Notes under the pieces: generated by a model
What the model saw: the letters and a program-made list of their open reading frames with translations, nothing else
What the model was told of the DNA's origin: nothing
Databases searched by the model: none
Program-made: the position numbers and the translations under genes
DNA from: Dugong dugon
Taxonomy: Eukaryota; Chordata; Mammalia; Sirenia; Dugongidae
Assembly: GCA_030035585.1 (NCBI GenBank)
Contig: CM057462.1
Location: forward strand, 99,159,234 to 99,223,233
Direction of reading: 5' to 3'
Length of the DNA: 64,000 nt
Shown: piece by piece, positions 1 through 12,152 of the stretch
Numbering within the stretch: the first letter of the stretch is position 1
Layout: each line of letters opens with the position of its first letter

Positions 1-697
1 CCCCCTCTAAATACAAGTAAACATCCTGAAAATTATTCAACAGATAATGATAAAATGACTCTGAAAGTTTGAAAGAAGGTAGACTGTCTGGGACTTCAGG
101 TCTTGAGGAAAGAAAATATGGTATGTTCCCTGGGTTTTCTTTTTATTTATTATAAGAGATTTGCAACCCAGAAATGCAAAAGGAATAGATACAAAAGAAA
201 ATAAAAAGCAAGAAAAGCCTGCTTTCTCATCCAAAGGACTAGGAAAGGGGACCTAGTAGAGTTTCGATACCCAATCCTGTCCAGCAGGCAGGAGTGAGAG
301 AACAGCTGAGCCCCAGTCCATCCCAGTCCCTAACCCCTACCTCCCATCCCTAGACCCCACCACCACCACTTTCCATGGTGGGCAGACTAATCTGGTGGCA
401 ATGGCAGCAACAGTAACACCCTCTTTCTCCCTACTCTCCACTAAGTAGGATAAGGAGGCCAAAGATCAGTAGTTCCTGCTCCTACCCAGAAGGTAACCCA
501 GCAACATCAGTCAACCCAGGAAGTGCCTTCCACCCTGGAAGATGGCACCAGAAGGGTTTGAGCAAGAACCCCAGCAGTGTCAGAAGAACAAAACAGACCA
601 GAATAGTGTTTCAAGGGCTCCAAAAACTAACCTGTCACTGGCATAAAGCCCACAAAAGTAAGCCATAATCTACACACTAAACCTTAATAGGAAAAAC

Positions 698-846
698 TCA
701 TTGCCAGTGAGTCAGTTCTGACTCATAGTGACCCTATAGGATGGAGTAGAACTGCTGCATAGGGTTTCCAAAGAGCTGCTGGTGGATTTGAACTGTCAAC
801 CTTTTGGTTAGCAGCCTGAACTCTTAACCACTGTGCCACCAAGGAA
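698..846 (-). mobile_element. AfroSINE, short form
   Basis: Read on the minus strand it starts with the tRNA-like head (A box near the high-coordinate end, B box 'GGTTCAAATCC'-like) and runs into the 'CTATGAGTCAGAA' body. It sits inside the 5' part of the old L1. There is no open frame and it is non-autonomous. Confidence 0.9.
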
Positions 847-1134
847 CAAAACAGGAAAAGTGCCTGTTAAAATAGAAAATTTAAATAGGATTAAGAGTCT
901 CTGAAAATAATAATGGAAATGTCCAAGATACAATAGAAAATAATTATCATACTGAGAACCAAGAATACCATAATATGAATGAGAGAAGACAATCAGTTCA
1001 CACCAATATCAAGATGAATTAGATGTTGGAATTATCTGACAAGGAAGTTAAAACAGATGTCATAAAAATGCTTTAAAAATTTAGAAATTCTCTTGAAACA
1101 AATGAAAAAATAGAAAATATACATAAAGAAATCC

Positions 1135-1280
1135 CACTGCTGTTGAGTCAATTCTGACTCATAGCAACCTTATAGGACAGAGTAGAACTACCCCATAGGG
1201 TTTCCAAGGAGCACCTGGTGGATTTGAACGGCCAACCTTTTGATTAGCAGCTGTAGCTCTTAACCACTACACCACCTGAG
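1135..1280 (-). mobile_element. AfroSINE, short form
   Basis: The sequence 'gttgagtcaattctgactc' opens the element on the plus strand and 'cttaaccactacaccacc' closes it. This is the reverse complement of an AfroSINE body and tRNA-like head. It is inserted in the ORF1 region of the old L1. Confidence 0.9.
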
Positions 1281-2245
1281 GTTATAAAAAAAGAACTGAA
1301 TGAAAATTTTGTAATTGAAAAATACAACAATCAAAATAAAATTCACTGAACAGGCTCAATGACAGAATGGAAATGACAGAGGATAGAATAAATGAACTTG
1401 AAGACAGAGCAATAGAATTTACTCAATCTGAACAACAAAGTGAATATGTACTAAACAAAAATAAACACAACCTCATGGAACTGTAAGAAAATAAAAAAAT
1501 ATTTAACATTTGTATCTTCAGATTTCCAGGAGAGGACAAAGAGCATGAGATCAAAAAAGCATTCAAAGTAATAGCTGAAAACTTCCAAAAAATTGGCAAA
1601 AGCCATAAATCTACAAATTCAGGAAGCTGGGTGAACCCCAAAAAAGATAAACTTAAAAAATCCACACCAAGACATATCATAATTAAACTTATGAAAACTA
1701 AAGACAAAGAAAAAAATCTTTAAAACAACAAGAGAGAACACTAATTTGAATGAAAAAAGATTTTGTATATGAAATCATAGAAGCCAGAGTTTAAGTGACA
1801 ACACATTTTTCAAGTGTTTTAAGAAATGTCAGCCAAGAAACTTATATCCAATGAAACAATTTTTAGGGAAAAAGAAAACTAAGAGAATTTGTTGCTAGCA
1901 GACCTACCCCTAAAAAGTGGCTAAACAAAACTCTCCAAACATGAAGAAAATAACAGAAAAAGTTTTGGACCTTCAGGAAGGAAAGAATAACAATAAAATG
2001 GATGAAAATAGAAGTAAACATAGTAGACTTCCCTTTATTTTATATTTAATGGTTAAAGCAAACATTCTAACATTTTCTGATGTATGTAGAGGAAATAATT
2101 AAGAAAATATATTTTAAAAATAGAGAAGGTAAAGGGACTTAAGTGAAAGTAAGGTTTCTATATTTCACCTGAAGTAGTAAAACAATGATAGTAGACTGTA
2201 ATAAGTTACAGATGTATATGGAAATACCTAGAGAAGCCACTAGGA

Positions 2246-2452
2246 ATTCTTGAGTGGCACAAATGGTTAAACACTCGACTACTAACTGAAGGATTGGCAG
2301 TTCAAATCCACCCAGAGGTGCCTCAGAAAACAGGCTTGGCAGTCTGCTTTCTGAAAGATCACAGCCATCAAAACCCTGTGGAGCAGTTCTGCTCTGCATA
2401 CATAGGGTTACCTTAAGCTGGAATTGACTCAACTGCAACTACAACAACAATA
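2246..2452 (+). mobile_element. AfroSINE, long form
   Basis: The head is 'gtggcacaaatggttaa', the B box is 'ggcagttcaaatcc', and the tail 'gactcaactgcaactacaacaacaa' has the RTE-like CAACAA repeat. It carries the extra middle segment of about 60 nt ('cttggcagtctgctttctg') seen in the long subfamily. Confidence 0.88.
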
Positions 2453-3811
2453 AGAGCAACCACTAAGAAAACTATATAAAGTTATATACTCAAGAACATT
2501 ATAAATAAATCAAAATGGAGCTGGAAAACAAAATGTTCAAGTAAGGAAGGCAAGAAAAAAGAAAGAAAGAGGGGAATGAGAAAAACTGTGGGAACAAACA
2601 GAAAATAATAAAAAGGCAAACATAGGCCCCAACATATCAATAATTATATAAAATGTAAATGGTGTAGATACTCCAATTAAAAGACAGAGATTGTCAGATT
2701 GGATAAAAAAGCAAGACTCAACCATATGTTGTTTAAAAAAAAAAAAAAAGTCCTTAATATATAAAGATACCAAAAAGGCTAAATATAAAAACATGGAAAA
2801 ATGTTTATCATTCTTACACTATTTAAATGAAATCAGGAATGACTATATTAATATATAGTAGATTTCAGAGAGAAACATATTACCTGGAATAAAGAAGGTC
2901 ATTTCATAATGATAAGGGGATCATTACATCCAGAGGCCACAATCCCAAATGTTTATGACCTCAATTATAAAGTTTCAAAATACATTTATCAAAAACTGAT
3001 ATAATGGCAGGAAAAAAAGAGAAAAATTCACAATTATAGTTGGAGATTTTAATACTCCTCTTTCAAAAATTGGTATAATGTATAGGCAAAAATCAGCAAG
3101 GATGTAGCAGACTTGAACAACACTCTTCAACCAATTTGACCAGATTGACATTTATAGGACATTCCACATAACAACAGCAGTGCACACAGAAAATTTATTA
3201 AGATAGGCCATATTCTGGACAGTAAAACAAGACTCATTAAAAGGATTCAAGTCATGCAAAGTATGTTCTGTGAGCACATTAGTATTAAAATAGAAATCTG
3301 TAGTAGAATGATGTCTGAAAAAAACCCAGATATTTGGTAATTAAGTAACACACTTCTAAATAAACAATGGGTCAATGAATAATTCAAAATGAATTTTAGA
3401 ACTTATTTAAAATAAAAACAAAACATATCAGAATTCATGGGACATGGCTAAAGTAGTAATTTGGGTGAAAAATATAAATAATTGACATATTAGAAAAGAA
3501 GAAATGTCTCAACCCAATGACCTTAGCTTCCACTTGAAGAAAAAGCTAAAGCAGAGCAAATTAAACCTAATAAGTAGAAGGAAGTAGTAAATATCAAAGT
3601 AGAAATCAGTTACATAAAAAGGAAAAGCAATAGATAAAGTCTATGAAATCAAAAGTTGGTTCTTTGATAAGATCAAAAAAAACTGATAAACCTATAGCCA
3701 GATAAATCAGGAAAAAAGAGAATAGACAAAAATTAACATCAGAAAAGAAAAAGTAACATTACTACATAGTAAAATTAAAAAAGCGTAATAGGTGACTATT
3801 ACTAACAACTG

Positions 3812-4025
3812 CAAGAGTTTCTGGATGGCACAAATGATTAAGCACTGGACTACTAACCAAAAGGTTGGTGGTTCAAACCCACCTAAATGTGTCTCGAAAG
3901 AGGCCTGGCAATCTGTTTCTAAGAGGTCACAGCCTTGAAAACTCTATAGAGCAGTTCTACTCTGCACTCATAGTGTTGCCATGAATTGGAATTGACTCAA
4001 CAGCAACTAATAACAACAACAACTA
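3812..4025 (+). mobile_element. AfroSINE, long form
   Basis: The tRNA-like head reads 'gatggcacaaatgattaag' with B box 'ggtggttcaaaccc'. It has the long-form middle segment ('gcctggcaatctgtttc') and an ACAACAACAA tail. It is inserted in the ORF2 linker of the old L1. Confidence 0.88.
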
Positions 4026-4189
4026 ACAACTCTATTATGTTAAAAATCTTAGATGAAATGGAAAATTCCTTGAAAGACACAAACTATCAAAGCTCACTCA
4101 AGAACAAATAGATAACCTGAATATCTCTATACCTAACAAAGAAATTGATTTGGTAGTTAAAAACCTTCCCACAAGAAAATTTTAGGCCC

Positions 4190-4735
4190 AAATGGCTTCA
4201 TAATGAATTCAAACATTCCAGGAATAAATACACATACACATAATTAGTACTATTCATCACCCCAAATGGTTATTCATCACTCCAAAAAGTTATGCGTCAC
4301 TTCAAACAGAAACTCAGTGCCCCTTAAACAAGAACTCTCCATCCTCCTAACCAATCCCTGGTAATCACTAATAAACATTGATCTCTATGCATTTGTCTAT
4401 TCTAGATATTTCATGTGGGGTCATACAATATTTGTCCCTTTGTATCTGATGTATTTCACTCAGCATAATGTTTTCAAGGTTTATTCATGACATAGCATGT
4501 ATCAGAACTTCATTTTTCTTTATGCCTGAATAATAGCCCATTGTATATATGTGCCACATTTTGTTTATCCATTCATCTATTGATGGACATATGTTGTTTC
4601 CACCCTTTGGCTCTTGTGAATAACGACTCATTGATGCTTGAGTCCCTGCTTTCAAGTCATTTGGAAATATACCTGAGAGTAGAATTGCTGGTCACTGGTA
4701 ATTCTGTGTTTAACTTTTGGATGAACTAACATCCA
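4190..4735 (-). mobile_element. Old L1 3' UTR fragment, minus strand
   Basis: The plus strand shows the reverse complement of an L1MA/L1MB-like 3' region, with phrases such as 'ctattgatggacatatg' and 'aataatagcccattgtat'. It lies opposite to the surrounding L1, so it is either a separate insertion or an inversion. A related fragment occurs at 50030-50280. Confidence 0.7.
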
Positions 4736-4811
4736 TTCCTGATAAAAAACATTCAGCAAACTGGTAATAGAATCAAACTTCCTCAACCTGATATGGAGCA
4801 ACTATAAAAAC

Positions 4812-5005
4812 TCTAACTGGTTGCTGTTAGTCAATTCCAACTCATAGCTACACCATGTGTGTTAGATAAGAACTGTGCTCTATAGAGTTTTCAGTGGCTG
4901 ATTTTGTGATAGTATACTGCCAGGCCTTTCTTTCCAGGCACTTCTAGTTGAACTCATACCTCCAACTGTTCTATTAGCAGCTGAGTTAACTTGACACACA
5001 TGGTG
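4812..5005 (-). mobile_element. AfroSINE, long form, diverged
   Basis: The reverse complement of a long-form AfroSINE is recognisable from 'gttagtcaattccaactc' through 'gaactcatacctccaac' to 'agcagctgagttaac'. The head is eroded. It sits in the RT region of the old L1. Confidence 0.78.
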
Positions 5006-5595
5006 TCACCATTAGTTGGAATTGACCTCATGGCAACAAGTGTTTATTAAAAATTTACAGCTGACATCATATTTAATGTTGAAATAAAGAATGTTTTTCC
5101 TCTAAAGTCAATACCAACACAAGGCTGTCTGCTTTATCACTTATATTCAGTGTAGTTTTGGGAATTCCAGCCTTTGCAATTAGGCAAGGAAAATAGAAAA
5201 GGCAACCAGTTTGAAAAAGAAGTAAAACCATTTATTTGCAGATGATGTTATCTTCTGTGGTGACACTCTGCTGAAATCTACAAAAAAGCTGCTAAAATTA
5301 ATAAGTGACATTAGCAAGGTCACAGAATACAAGATCAATACAAAATAAATCATTTTTATATGTACTTGCAATCAATAGTTGGAAGTAAAATTTTTTAAAT
5401 ACTAAGAAATACTTAAGGATAAATGTGACAAAAGATGTGAAAGATCTGTACAGTAAAAACTACAAAATATTGTTGGGAGAAATTACAAATAAACAAATGA
5501 TATACATTGTTCATAGGGCAGAAGATTCATTAAAATGTAAGTTCTTCCAAAAATGACTTCAGATTTAACCCAACTCCAATCAGAATTGCAGTAGA

Positions 5596-5599
<4 letters not shown>

Positions 5600-5640
<41 letters not shown>
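5600..5640. repeat. (TG)n microsatellite, about 20 units
   Basis: This is an uninterrupted GT dinucleotide run of about 40 bases inside the ORF2 portion of the old L1. It is long enough to be length-polymorphic. Confidence 0.97.
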
Positions 5641-5644
<4 letters not shown>

Positions 5645-6019
5645 AGGTGTAGACCAGCTAAACCTAAAATGTCTGTGGAAATGCAAAGAACATATAATAG
5701 CAAAAAAAAATTTTTTTTAAAAGTACAAACTTAGGGTTAACACTAGTTGATTTCAAGACTTATTAAAAACTACAATAATGAAGAAAATATGGTATAGTGT
5801 AAATATATATAATTATATCAATAGAGTCCATGAATAGACCCACACATACATGAACAACTGACTTTTGACAATGGTGTAAAGGCAATTCAGTGGAGAATTG
5901 AGAGGCTTTTCAACCAATGGTTCTGGAATAATTGGATATCCGTATGCAAAAAAAAGAAAGTGAACTTCAATCCATACATTACATCACATACAAATTTTAG
6001 CTAAGAATGCACCAGGAAC

Positions 6020-6372
6020 TGTAGCAGTGGGAATGGTTGTCGGGGCAGCAGAGACAATAACCAATGCCACAACTCTTACAGAGAAGTGGGGCCAGGAGGG
6101 TCACTCTGAGGAGTTGAACCTCGGCTTCAGTCCCAGGAGTTTATTTTATAGTCAATACAGCAAACGGTGGAGCAAATAACAGAACAATGGGCTTTGGATG
6201 AATAACAATAAGTTTCGGGCAAGGGAGGAGGAATTCAGGTAAACAAGCCAATCAGTAACGGGTTTGGAAAAACAAGTCATGATAAGTCTCAACATGTTGG
6301 GGACAAGTCTCAACATGTTGTGCAGCATAGAGGCCTTTATACATCCATATTTTAATGACACATATCCCCACA
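6020..6372 (-). mobile_element. Solo LTR, ERV2-like, 6-bp target duplication
   Basis: The element starts TG and ends CA. It is flanked by the exact 6-bp repeat AGGAAC at 6014-6019 and 6373-6378. A 6-bp duplication is typical of class II (ERV2/ERVK-like) integration. On the minus strand a combined TATA/polyA motif 'TATAAAATAAA' lies near 6150, followed by about 130 bp of U5-like sequence ending 'CCCACTGCTACA'. A CCAAT box in reverse lies near 6250. No internal retroviral genes remain, so this is a product of LTR-LTR recombination. The class is inferred from duplication length only. Confidence 0.85.
6290..6320. promoter_or_regulatory. Array of p53-like half-sites in an LTR
   Basis: CAACATGTTG (6290-6299), one base, GGACAAGTCT (6301-6310), then CAACATGTTG (6311-6320). 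The middle block matches the p53 half-site rule RRRCWWGYYY at all ten positions, and the flanking palindromes match at eight. The array arises from a 21-bp direct repeat in the LTR U3. Binding is inferred from motif only. Confidence 0.35.
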
Positions 6373-7444
6373 AGGAACTTAAATGCAAAACCTAAACTAT
6401 AAAACTTCTTGGAAAATACTTAGTGTTTTTGTTATGCTGGTTAGGCAAAGATTTCTTATATATGATATCAAAATCACAATCCATGCAAGAACAAATGAAT
6501 AAATTGTTCAATTTAAAATTTCTACTCTTCAAAAGACACTGTTAAAAAATGAAAAGTCATATACTGGGAGAAAATGTTTTCAAAGCATGTAATCTGATAA
6601 AGGACTTATGACTGAATGTATAAAGAACTCCAAAACTCAGTAGTAAGAAAACAACCCAGTAAAACATGGGCCAAAGATTTGAACAGATACTTCACCAAAG
6701 AATATATATGAATGGCAAATAAGTACACAAAAGATACTAAATATGATTAGTTATTAGGGAAGTGCAAATTAAAACTACATTGTAATACCACTACATTCTA
6801 ATTAAATAAGGCTAAAATTAAAAAAATATTGAGCATAACAAGTTTTGGCAAGGTATGGATTGACTGGTACTCTCATAGACTGCTCGTGGGAATGTAAGAT
6901 GTTACAACCACTTTGAAAACAGTTTAACAGTTTCTTAGTAAGTTAAGCATATACTTATCATAAGATCCAGCCATTCCACTTCTGGATATTTACCCACAAG
7001 AACTGAAAGCATGTGTCTACACAAAAATCTGTACGTGAATATTCATAGCAGTTTCATTTGTAATAGCCAAAAACTGGAAACAATCCAAACATTCATCATG
7101 TGAATGAGTAAACAAATTGTGTTATATCTATACAATGGAATTCTGTCCAGCAATAAAAAAGAATGAACTGTTGATAAATTAAACAACGTGGATGAATCTC
7201 AAAATAATTATGCTTAGTGAAAAAAAGGTAGATCAAAAAGAGTACATACAATATAATTCCATTTATTTAAAACACTTGAAAATGCAAACTAACCTATAAT
7301 GACAAAAATCACAGCAGAGTTTACCTGGGGAAGTGGGAGGTGATGAGGAGGGGTAAGATGGGTGGATTATACAAGGTAATGAAGAAACTTTGGGGGATGA
7401 TGGATATGTTCACTATCTTGATCATGATGATGGTTTCATAGATG

Positions 7445-7595
7445 TATAACCACTAGCCTTAGAGTCAATTCCAACTCATAGCGACCCCATGTGTGTCAGA
7501 GTAGAACTGTGCTCTATAGGGTTTTCAATGGTTGTGACTTTTCAGAAGTGGATCACTAGGCCTTTCTTCCAAAGCCTTTCTCGGGGTGGATTCAT
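7445..7595 (-). mobile_element. AfroSINE, 5'-truncated
   Basis: The reverse complement of the AfroSINE body is clear ('gtcaattccaactcatagcg'), followed by part of the long-form middle. The tRNA-like head is missing. It interrupts the 3' UTR of the old L1. Confidence 0.8.
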
Positions 7596-7869
7596 GTGTA
7601 TATATGTCAAAATGTCAAATCGTACACTTTAAGTATGTACAGTTTATAGTGTCAGTATACCTCACAAAAGCTGTTAATTTTTTAATTAAATTTACTTGTA
7701 CTCACCAAGAGATTAATATATAGGAAGAATTAAAGTTGTATTGTAAAGGAATCTGTAACACATACAGACTATAGCAAAAATGGAACCTCTTAGAATTATG
7801 AAAACTCAGTGCTAGAGGATTCTCAATCAAGAGATAGTGAGGTGAAAAGAGGTTGAGAAGTTAGAGGGC

Positions 7870-8037
7870 TGATACGTTGTGGGGTTGTTAACCAATGTTA
7901 TAAAACAACATGTGTACTTCTGTTTCATGAGAAACTATTTGTTCTGTAAGCCTTCACCTGAAGTACAATTAAAAAAAAAAAATTAAAAATAAATAAATAG
8001 ATAATAATAATAAATAAATTTTAAAAAAAGAAAAAAG
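7870..8037 (+). mobile_element. L1 3' end with AT-rich tail
   Basis: The terminal 110 bp, with 'ttctgtaagccttcacctg' then 'aagtacaatt' and a long A-rich tail, matches the reverse complement of the L1 3' ends at 60285-60745 and 63905-64000. It is severely 5'-truncated. The tail has decayed into A/T simple sequence. Confidence 0.7.
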
Positions 8038-8054
8038 AGATAGTGAGGTGAAAG

Positions 8055-8190
8055 GGCCATGGGTCCAATATTTGAAGTCAGACCTAGGTTCAAATCTCTG
8101 CCCTGCTCCTGACTGCCCATGTGACCTTGGGCAATTTACTTAATCTTTATATTATTAGCCTCATTGGAAAATGGTTATCTCATGGTAAAA
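8055..8190 (+). mobile_element. MIR SINE fragment
   Basis: It has the MIR core signature 'gtgaccttgggcaatttac' preceded by 'ggttcaaatctctgccctg'. This is an old mammalian-wide SINE with its 3' end eroded. Confidence 0.8.
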
Positions 8191-10779
8191 TCATGACTCG
8201 AGATTTTTTTTTATTTTCTGTTTCATATTCTCTGTAAGTCCCAGTCTTTCTTCAAGAAACATGTACTACTTAAATATTTAAGAAAAATATATATTACTTT
8301 TTAAAAATCATTACATTCTGTGTGTGTTTGTGTATATTTGTGTATGTGTGCATATGCTTTATTTCCTCAACTACATAAAAAAACATGGGTAGCAAACAGT
8401 CTCCCTAAAAATAGCTCAAAATGTTGCCAGTGGTTTTATTAAAGTAGTAAGACTAGTAATATTTTTCTCCTTCTACTTTCAAGCATTTTTATATTTTCTA
8501 CACTTAATTACTCTTACAGTGAAAGAAAAACAAAATTTATTTTTACAAATTTTTATAATTTGTGTTTTCTTACTTTGTTTCATTATCTTTGCTTTTATGT
8601 CTCTTTGTCTTGTTACTATTATTTTTTACTCAGCCTTATTTGGTTTTCAATAGCTAAGAAATTCTTGGTAGCATAGTAGTTGTAGCCTGATATTAAAACA
8701 ATAAAATACTGTTTTCATATAGACAATTAACAATAGGCAATTAACCTGAGTCCATAAAATGGCATAAACTCTGTCTTTTGAGTTTTTGAATAATAACAAA
8801 AATACATGGAAGAGTTTTTTTTAAGCTTTATCTTCTTATAAAATTTTAATTCCTAGTACCATAATTATTCCTTTTGGCAGTAATATTATATTCTACCTTA
8901 ACATAAACACTGTAACATTATCAAGAGATAACATTTAAAAAATTATTTTGTTTTCAGATACCTGGTTGTTACCCTTTCAAATGTTAGAGTGTTCTAATAT
9001 TAACCAGTTTAGTAAAAATCATTATGATTTATCATGTTCCTACCTTCATCTTAGAAGTTGTTGAACATAATTTAACCTTTTCCTGATGATTCAAGGATAG
9101 CTTTATAAACACCCATTACTGTAAAATATGGTAATAGAATTCTGTCTGTGTGCTTCCCTCCCTGTCAAGTTGTCAGCTGTCTCTTCTGCTGTGATTGCTT
9201 TTGCTTTTTAACTACCCGTTCTTTTGACATTGTGTTTCCCATTTTAGTTCTCTGCAGAGAACGGAGGAAAGTGCTAAACCATCTGGTTAAGAATTGTATG
9301 TTAAATATGAGTCAGTGAATCAAGGATTGAAAACCAATCAACACCTCAGATACTTTATGATAAATACCGTAAAAGACGTAGAGAACACTAGTCAATAGAA
9401 GAAGTAGGGTGCATTAGGTTAAAAGATTCTAGAGATATCTATCTTCCAGGTGACTTCATCTCAGGTCTCTGCTAGGTCTCCAGATACTTGTGTTCTTCAT
9501 CAAGTCTCAATCTCTAAACCATATCCAATGACTATGATAACTATGATGATGACTTGGTGTTACTGTCATCTCACATGGCTAGGGGCTTAGGCAGTGATGG
9601 GAAAGGAGACATCTCATATCTTCTGAGGAAAATTGATTGCATAACTAGAAGATCTGGTATAAGGCAGGCTTCAGGGCTCTGCTGTTCTCTGTGTGTCAGC
9701 TTTATCCTCAGGCTAGTATGAAGCTGCTCCTACAGTTATAGACCTCACTAACGTGTATGATGATGTGTAGAGGAAATGATACTGTCTCTTCCTAGACCTT
9801 TTTTTAAGCTAGAAAGCATTCCAGAAGCCACTAGAAAAATTTTCCCATCATTTCATTTACCTGAACTGGATTAGAGTCTCAATCCTGTACTATTTCTCTA
9901 CACCAGGGAAATACTGTGCACTCATTGGCTTAACATTGTTACACTAAACCAGTAATTTTCAAGAGCTGGTTTAGGATAATCAAGGACACCAAAAAACTGA
10001 AATGGAATGGTTGCCAGGGAGTCTGCCACAGTATTCAGTACCCTTCCTGCATACTGTACTTCCAATTCATTGTTTTCATTCATCTTCAAAACAACCTAAA
10101 TATTGGGACTACTTCTTTTCCAGGAAGTCTTGGCCTCCATAGGGTCAAGGAGAGGAGAGGAACACAAGGGTCTCTTTAAAAATTTAAGCATAATATGGCC
10201 TTCATTTCCCTTGATCTTTCTAGCCTTCTTGTCTCAAACTTGTTGCCCAAGCCTGAATTCACTTTTATAAGAGCATTAGTTCCTCCCCCTTTGATTTTCC
10301 CCAATTGCTACAGAGTATACCAGAACTGACAGGTAAGTGACAATCTATGATGTTGGTTGGTAACCTCCTCTGAGTCCCTCTAGTTCTCTACGTATCATCA
10401 AATGGCATCCTAGCCTGAGGCCTGGATATTTACCACGAGGCCTTTAAACCTAACCCATTCCCATCTCCTTGAGGTCACAACTACCCAACCATCCACTACA
10501 ACCCTCCAAGTGCTGCAGCCACCTTCTCCCCTGGAAATATTTCCAGATAGTGGCTTAAGACATAGAATTTTCCTAGAAGGTATTCAGGTTTTCTATCCTG
10601 GAAATTTAAGTCCCAGGTACATTTTAATTCAATCAGATCAGAATCTTGTCAGCTATGCCAGGGATTTGTATTGGATATCTCCACCCTAAGCAGTAGGCTT
10701 TTCTAAGTGTCCCTTAAATAATACAGAAAGTGAGGTGTTAAAATTAATCTCAGATTGTTTTTTGCCATTTGGCTAAGCA
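8191..10779. other. No recognised gene; mostly unique AT-rich DNA
   Basis: I see no coding frame, AfroSINE or clear LINE. The sequence grades from AT-rich (8200-9000) to more balanced (9400-10700). The only item of note is an acceptor/donor pair bracketing 19 bp at 10314-10332, given as a finding. Confidence 0.5.
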
Positions 10780-10935
10780 AAACTGGTGGCACAGTGGTAA
10801 AGAGCTACGGCTGCTAACCAAAAGGTCAGTAGTTCGAATTCACCAGCTTCTCCTTGGGAACCTTATGGGGCAGTTCTTCTCTGTCTTACAGGGTCTCTAT
10901 GAGTCAGAATCAACTCGATACAATGGGTTTTTTTG
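10780..10935 (+). mobile_element. AfroSINE, short form
   Basis: The head 'ggtggcacagtggtaaagag', the B box 'agtagttcgaattc' and the body 'tctatgagtcagaatcaac' are complete, ending in a GTTT-rich tail. It is fairly well preserved. Confidence 0.93.
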
Positions 10936-11339
10936 TTTGTTTGTTTTTTTAGTTTAACCAATAGAGCAAGTAAGGTTATTTAACACTATATGCCATATTA
11001 TTGCTTGTGCTATACATTTGTTTACATATATTTGTCTAAATATTTTAGAGCAATCCCAAAATATTTTAGGGTTGTGAATGGGAGCAAGGGCCAGAGGAGG
11101 TGGTACTGGGAAGATCAGGAATCTGGACACTGATATTAAGGTGACTTCCAGGCTGTCCCTATATATCATTCAACGCTCTCTTTTCCTAGCTGAGCCCTGC
11201 AGCTTGTGGACAGTTTGTATTGAAATTATCTTCAGTTTCTTCTTTAACTTTTTAACAATCCAGTTTCTTTCTGTTTTGGAAACAGATCTATTTCCCCTGC
11301 ATTTCCCTTCCATTATAGGCCCAGCCTTTCTTCCTTTCA

Positions 11340-11480
11340 ACCTTAAACAATTATTAATCACATTCTACAGATGAGGCTACAAGAGCTCAGACAGGTTAAA
11401 TAACCAGTGCAATGTCAATAGCTAGTTAAGTGCCAAAGCTAAGATACAAACCTAATATTGGCTCTAAAAGCTACCTTTTT
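11340..11480 (-). mobile_element. MIR SINE, minus strand
   Basis: 'acagatgaggctacaagag' and 'caatagctagttaagtgcc' are the reverse complement of the MIR core. The copy is diverged. Confidence 0.65.
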
Positions 11481-11704
11481 CCTGCAATTCATTGCTATTG
11501 GCCTACACCATGCTGTGTCCTCATCTTAGTTCTCTAGGATTTGCCTTAGGCTTAACCCTTAAACAATTTCTGTAACATAAAAAAATATCACACAAAGGAG
11601 CGCACATACCATGTATGTACCACTTAAATAATTATAAGTGAACATTCATGTGCCTACCACACCACACTAACTGCACTACTTTGCTTCTCTCTTTACTTAA
11701 AAAT

Positions 11705-11912
11705 CAACCAGTTGCCATTGAGTAGATTCTGACTCATGGTGACTCCAAGTGTGTCAGAGTAGAATTGTGCTCCATAAGGTTTTCAATGGCTGATTTTTTG
11801 GAAGTAGATCACCAGATCTTTCTTCTAAGATGCATCTGGGTGAACTTGAGCCTCCAACCTTTCAGGTAGCAACTGAGTGTGTTAACTGTTTGCACTACCC
11901 AGGGATTCCAAG
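11705..11912 (-). mobile_element. AfroSINE, long form
   Basis: The reverse-complement body begins 'gttgccattgagtagattc', with the long-form middle ('gatcaccagatctttcttc') and the head ending 'actacccagggattcc'. It is followed 40 bp later by another copy in the same orientation. Confidence 0.9.
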
Positions 11913-11950
11913 TCTTTACTTATTACTATTACTCCTACTAATACTACTAC

Positions 11951-12152
11951 TACCAGTTGCCATTGAGTTGATTCCAACCTATAGTGACCCCATGTGTTGC
12001 AGAGTAGGACTACACTCCATAGAGTTTTCAAGGCTGTGATCTTTTCAGAAAGAGATCGCTAGGCCTTTCTTCTGAGGCACCTCTGGGTGGGTTAGAACCT
12101 CCAACCTTTTGGTTAGTAGAGCGCATTAACCATTTGCACCACCCAGGGCCTT
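11951..12152 (-). mobile_element. AfroSINE, long form, second of a same-strand pair
   Basis: 'gttgccattgagttgattc' through 'cattaaccatttgcaccac' reads as the reverse complement of a complete long-form AfroSINE. An ACT/ATT-rich stretch separates it from the preceding copy and is probably that copy's flank or target. Confidence 0.9.

Larger units (their letters stand above)
1..7680 (+). mobile_element. Ancient L1 LINE, plus strand, broken by nested insertions
   Basis: The segments read in L1 order. 1-690 resembles an L1 5' UTR, GC-richer than its surroundings. About 1300-2140 resembles the ORF1 coiled-coil and C-terminal region. 2630-3750 resembles the ORF2 endonuclease and linker, with a decayed 'SWFFDKI'-like stretch near 3650. 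4740-5960 resembles reverse transcriptase, with a FADDV-like motif near 5240. 6380-7440 and 7590-7680 resemble the ORF2 C-terminus and 3' UTR, ending in a 'cctcacaaaagctgt' tail. No frame stays open for long, so every coding part is dead. Insertions within it are AfroSINEs, an inverted L1 fragment (4190-4735) and a solo LTR (6020-6372). The divergence suggests an old eutherian L1M-type subfamily. The true 5' end may lie upstream of the window. Confidence 0.75.

Noticed and set aside
5483-5686. Minus-strand frame with Thr-His repeats
   Set aside because: Translation of the (TG)n microsatellite.
10780-10870. tRNA-like A and B boxes
   Set aside because: They belong to the AfroSINE head. No stand-alone tRNA cloverleaf was found here or at other SINE heads.
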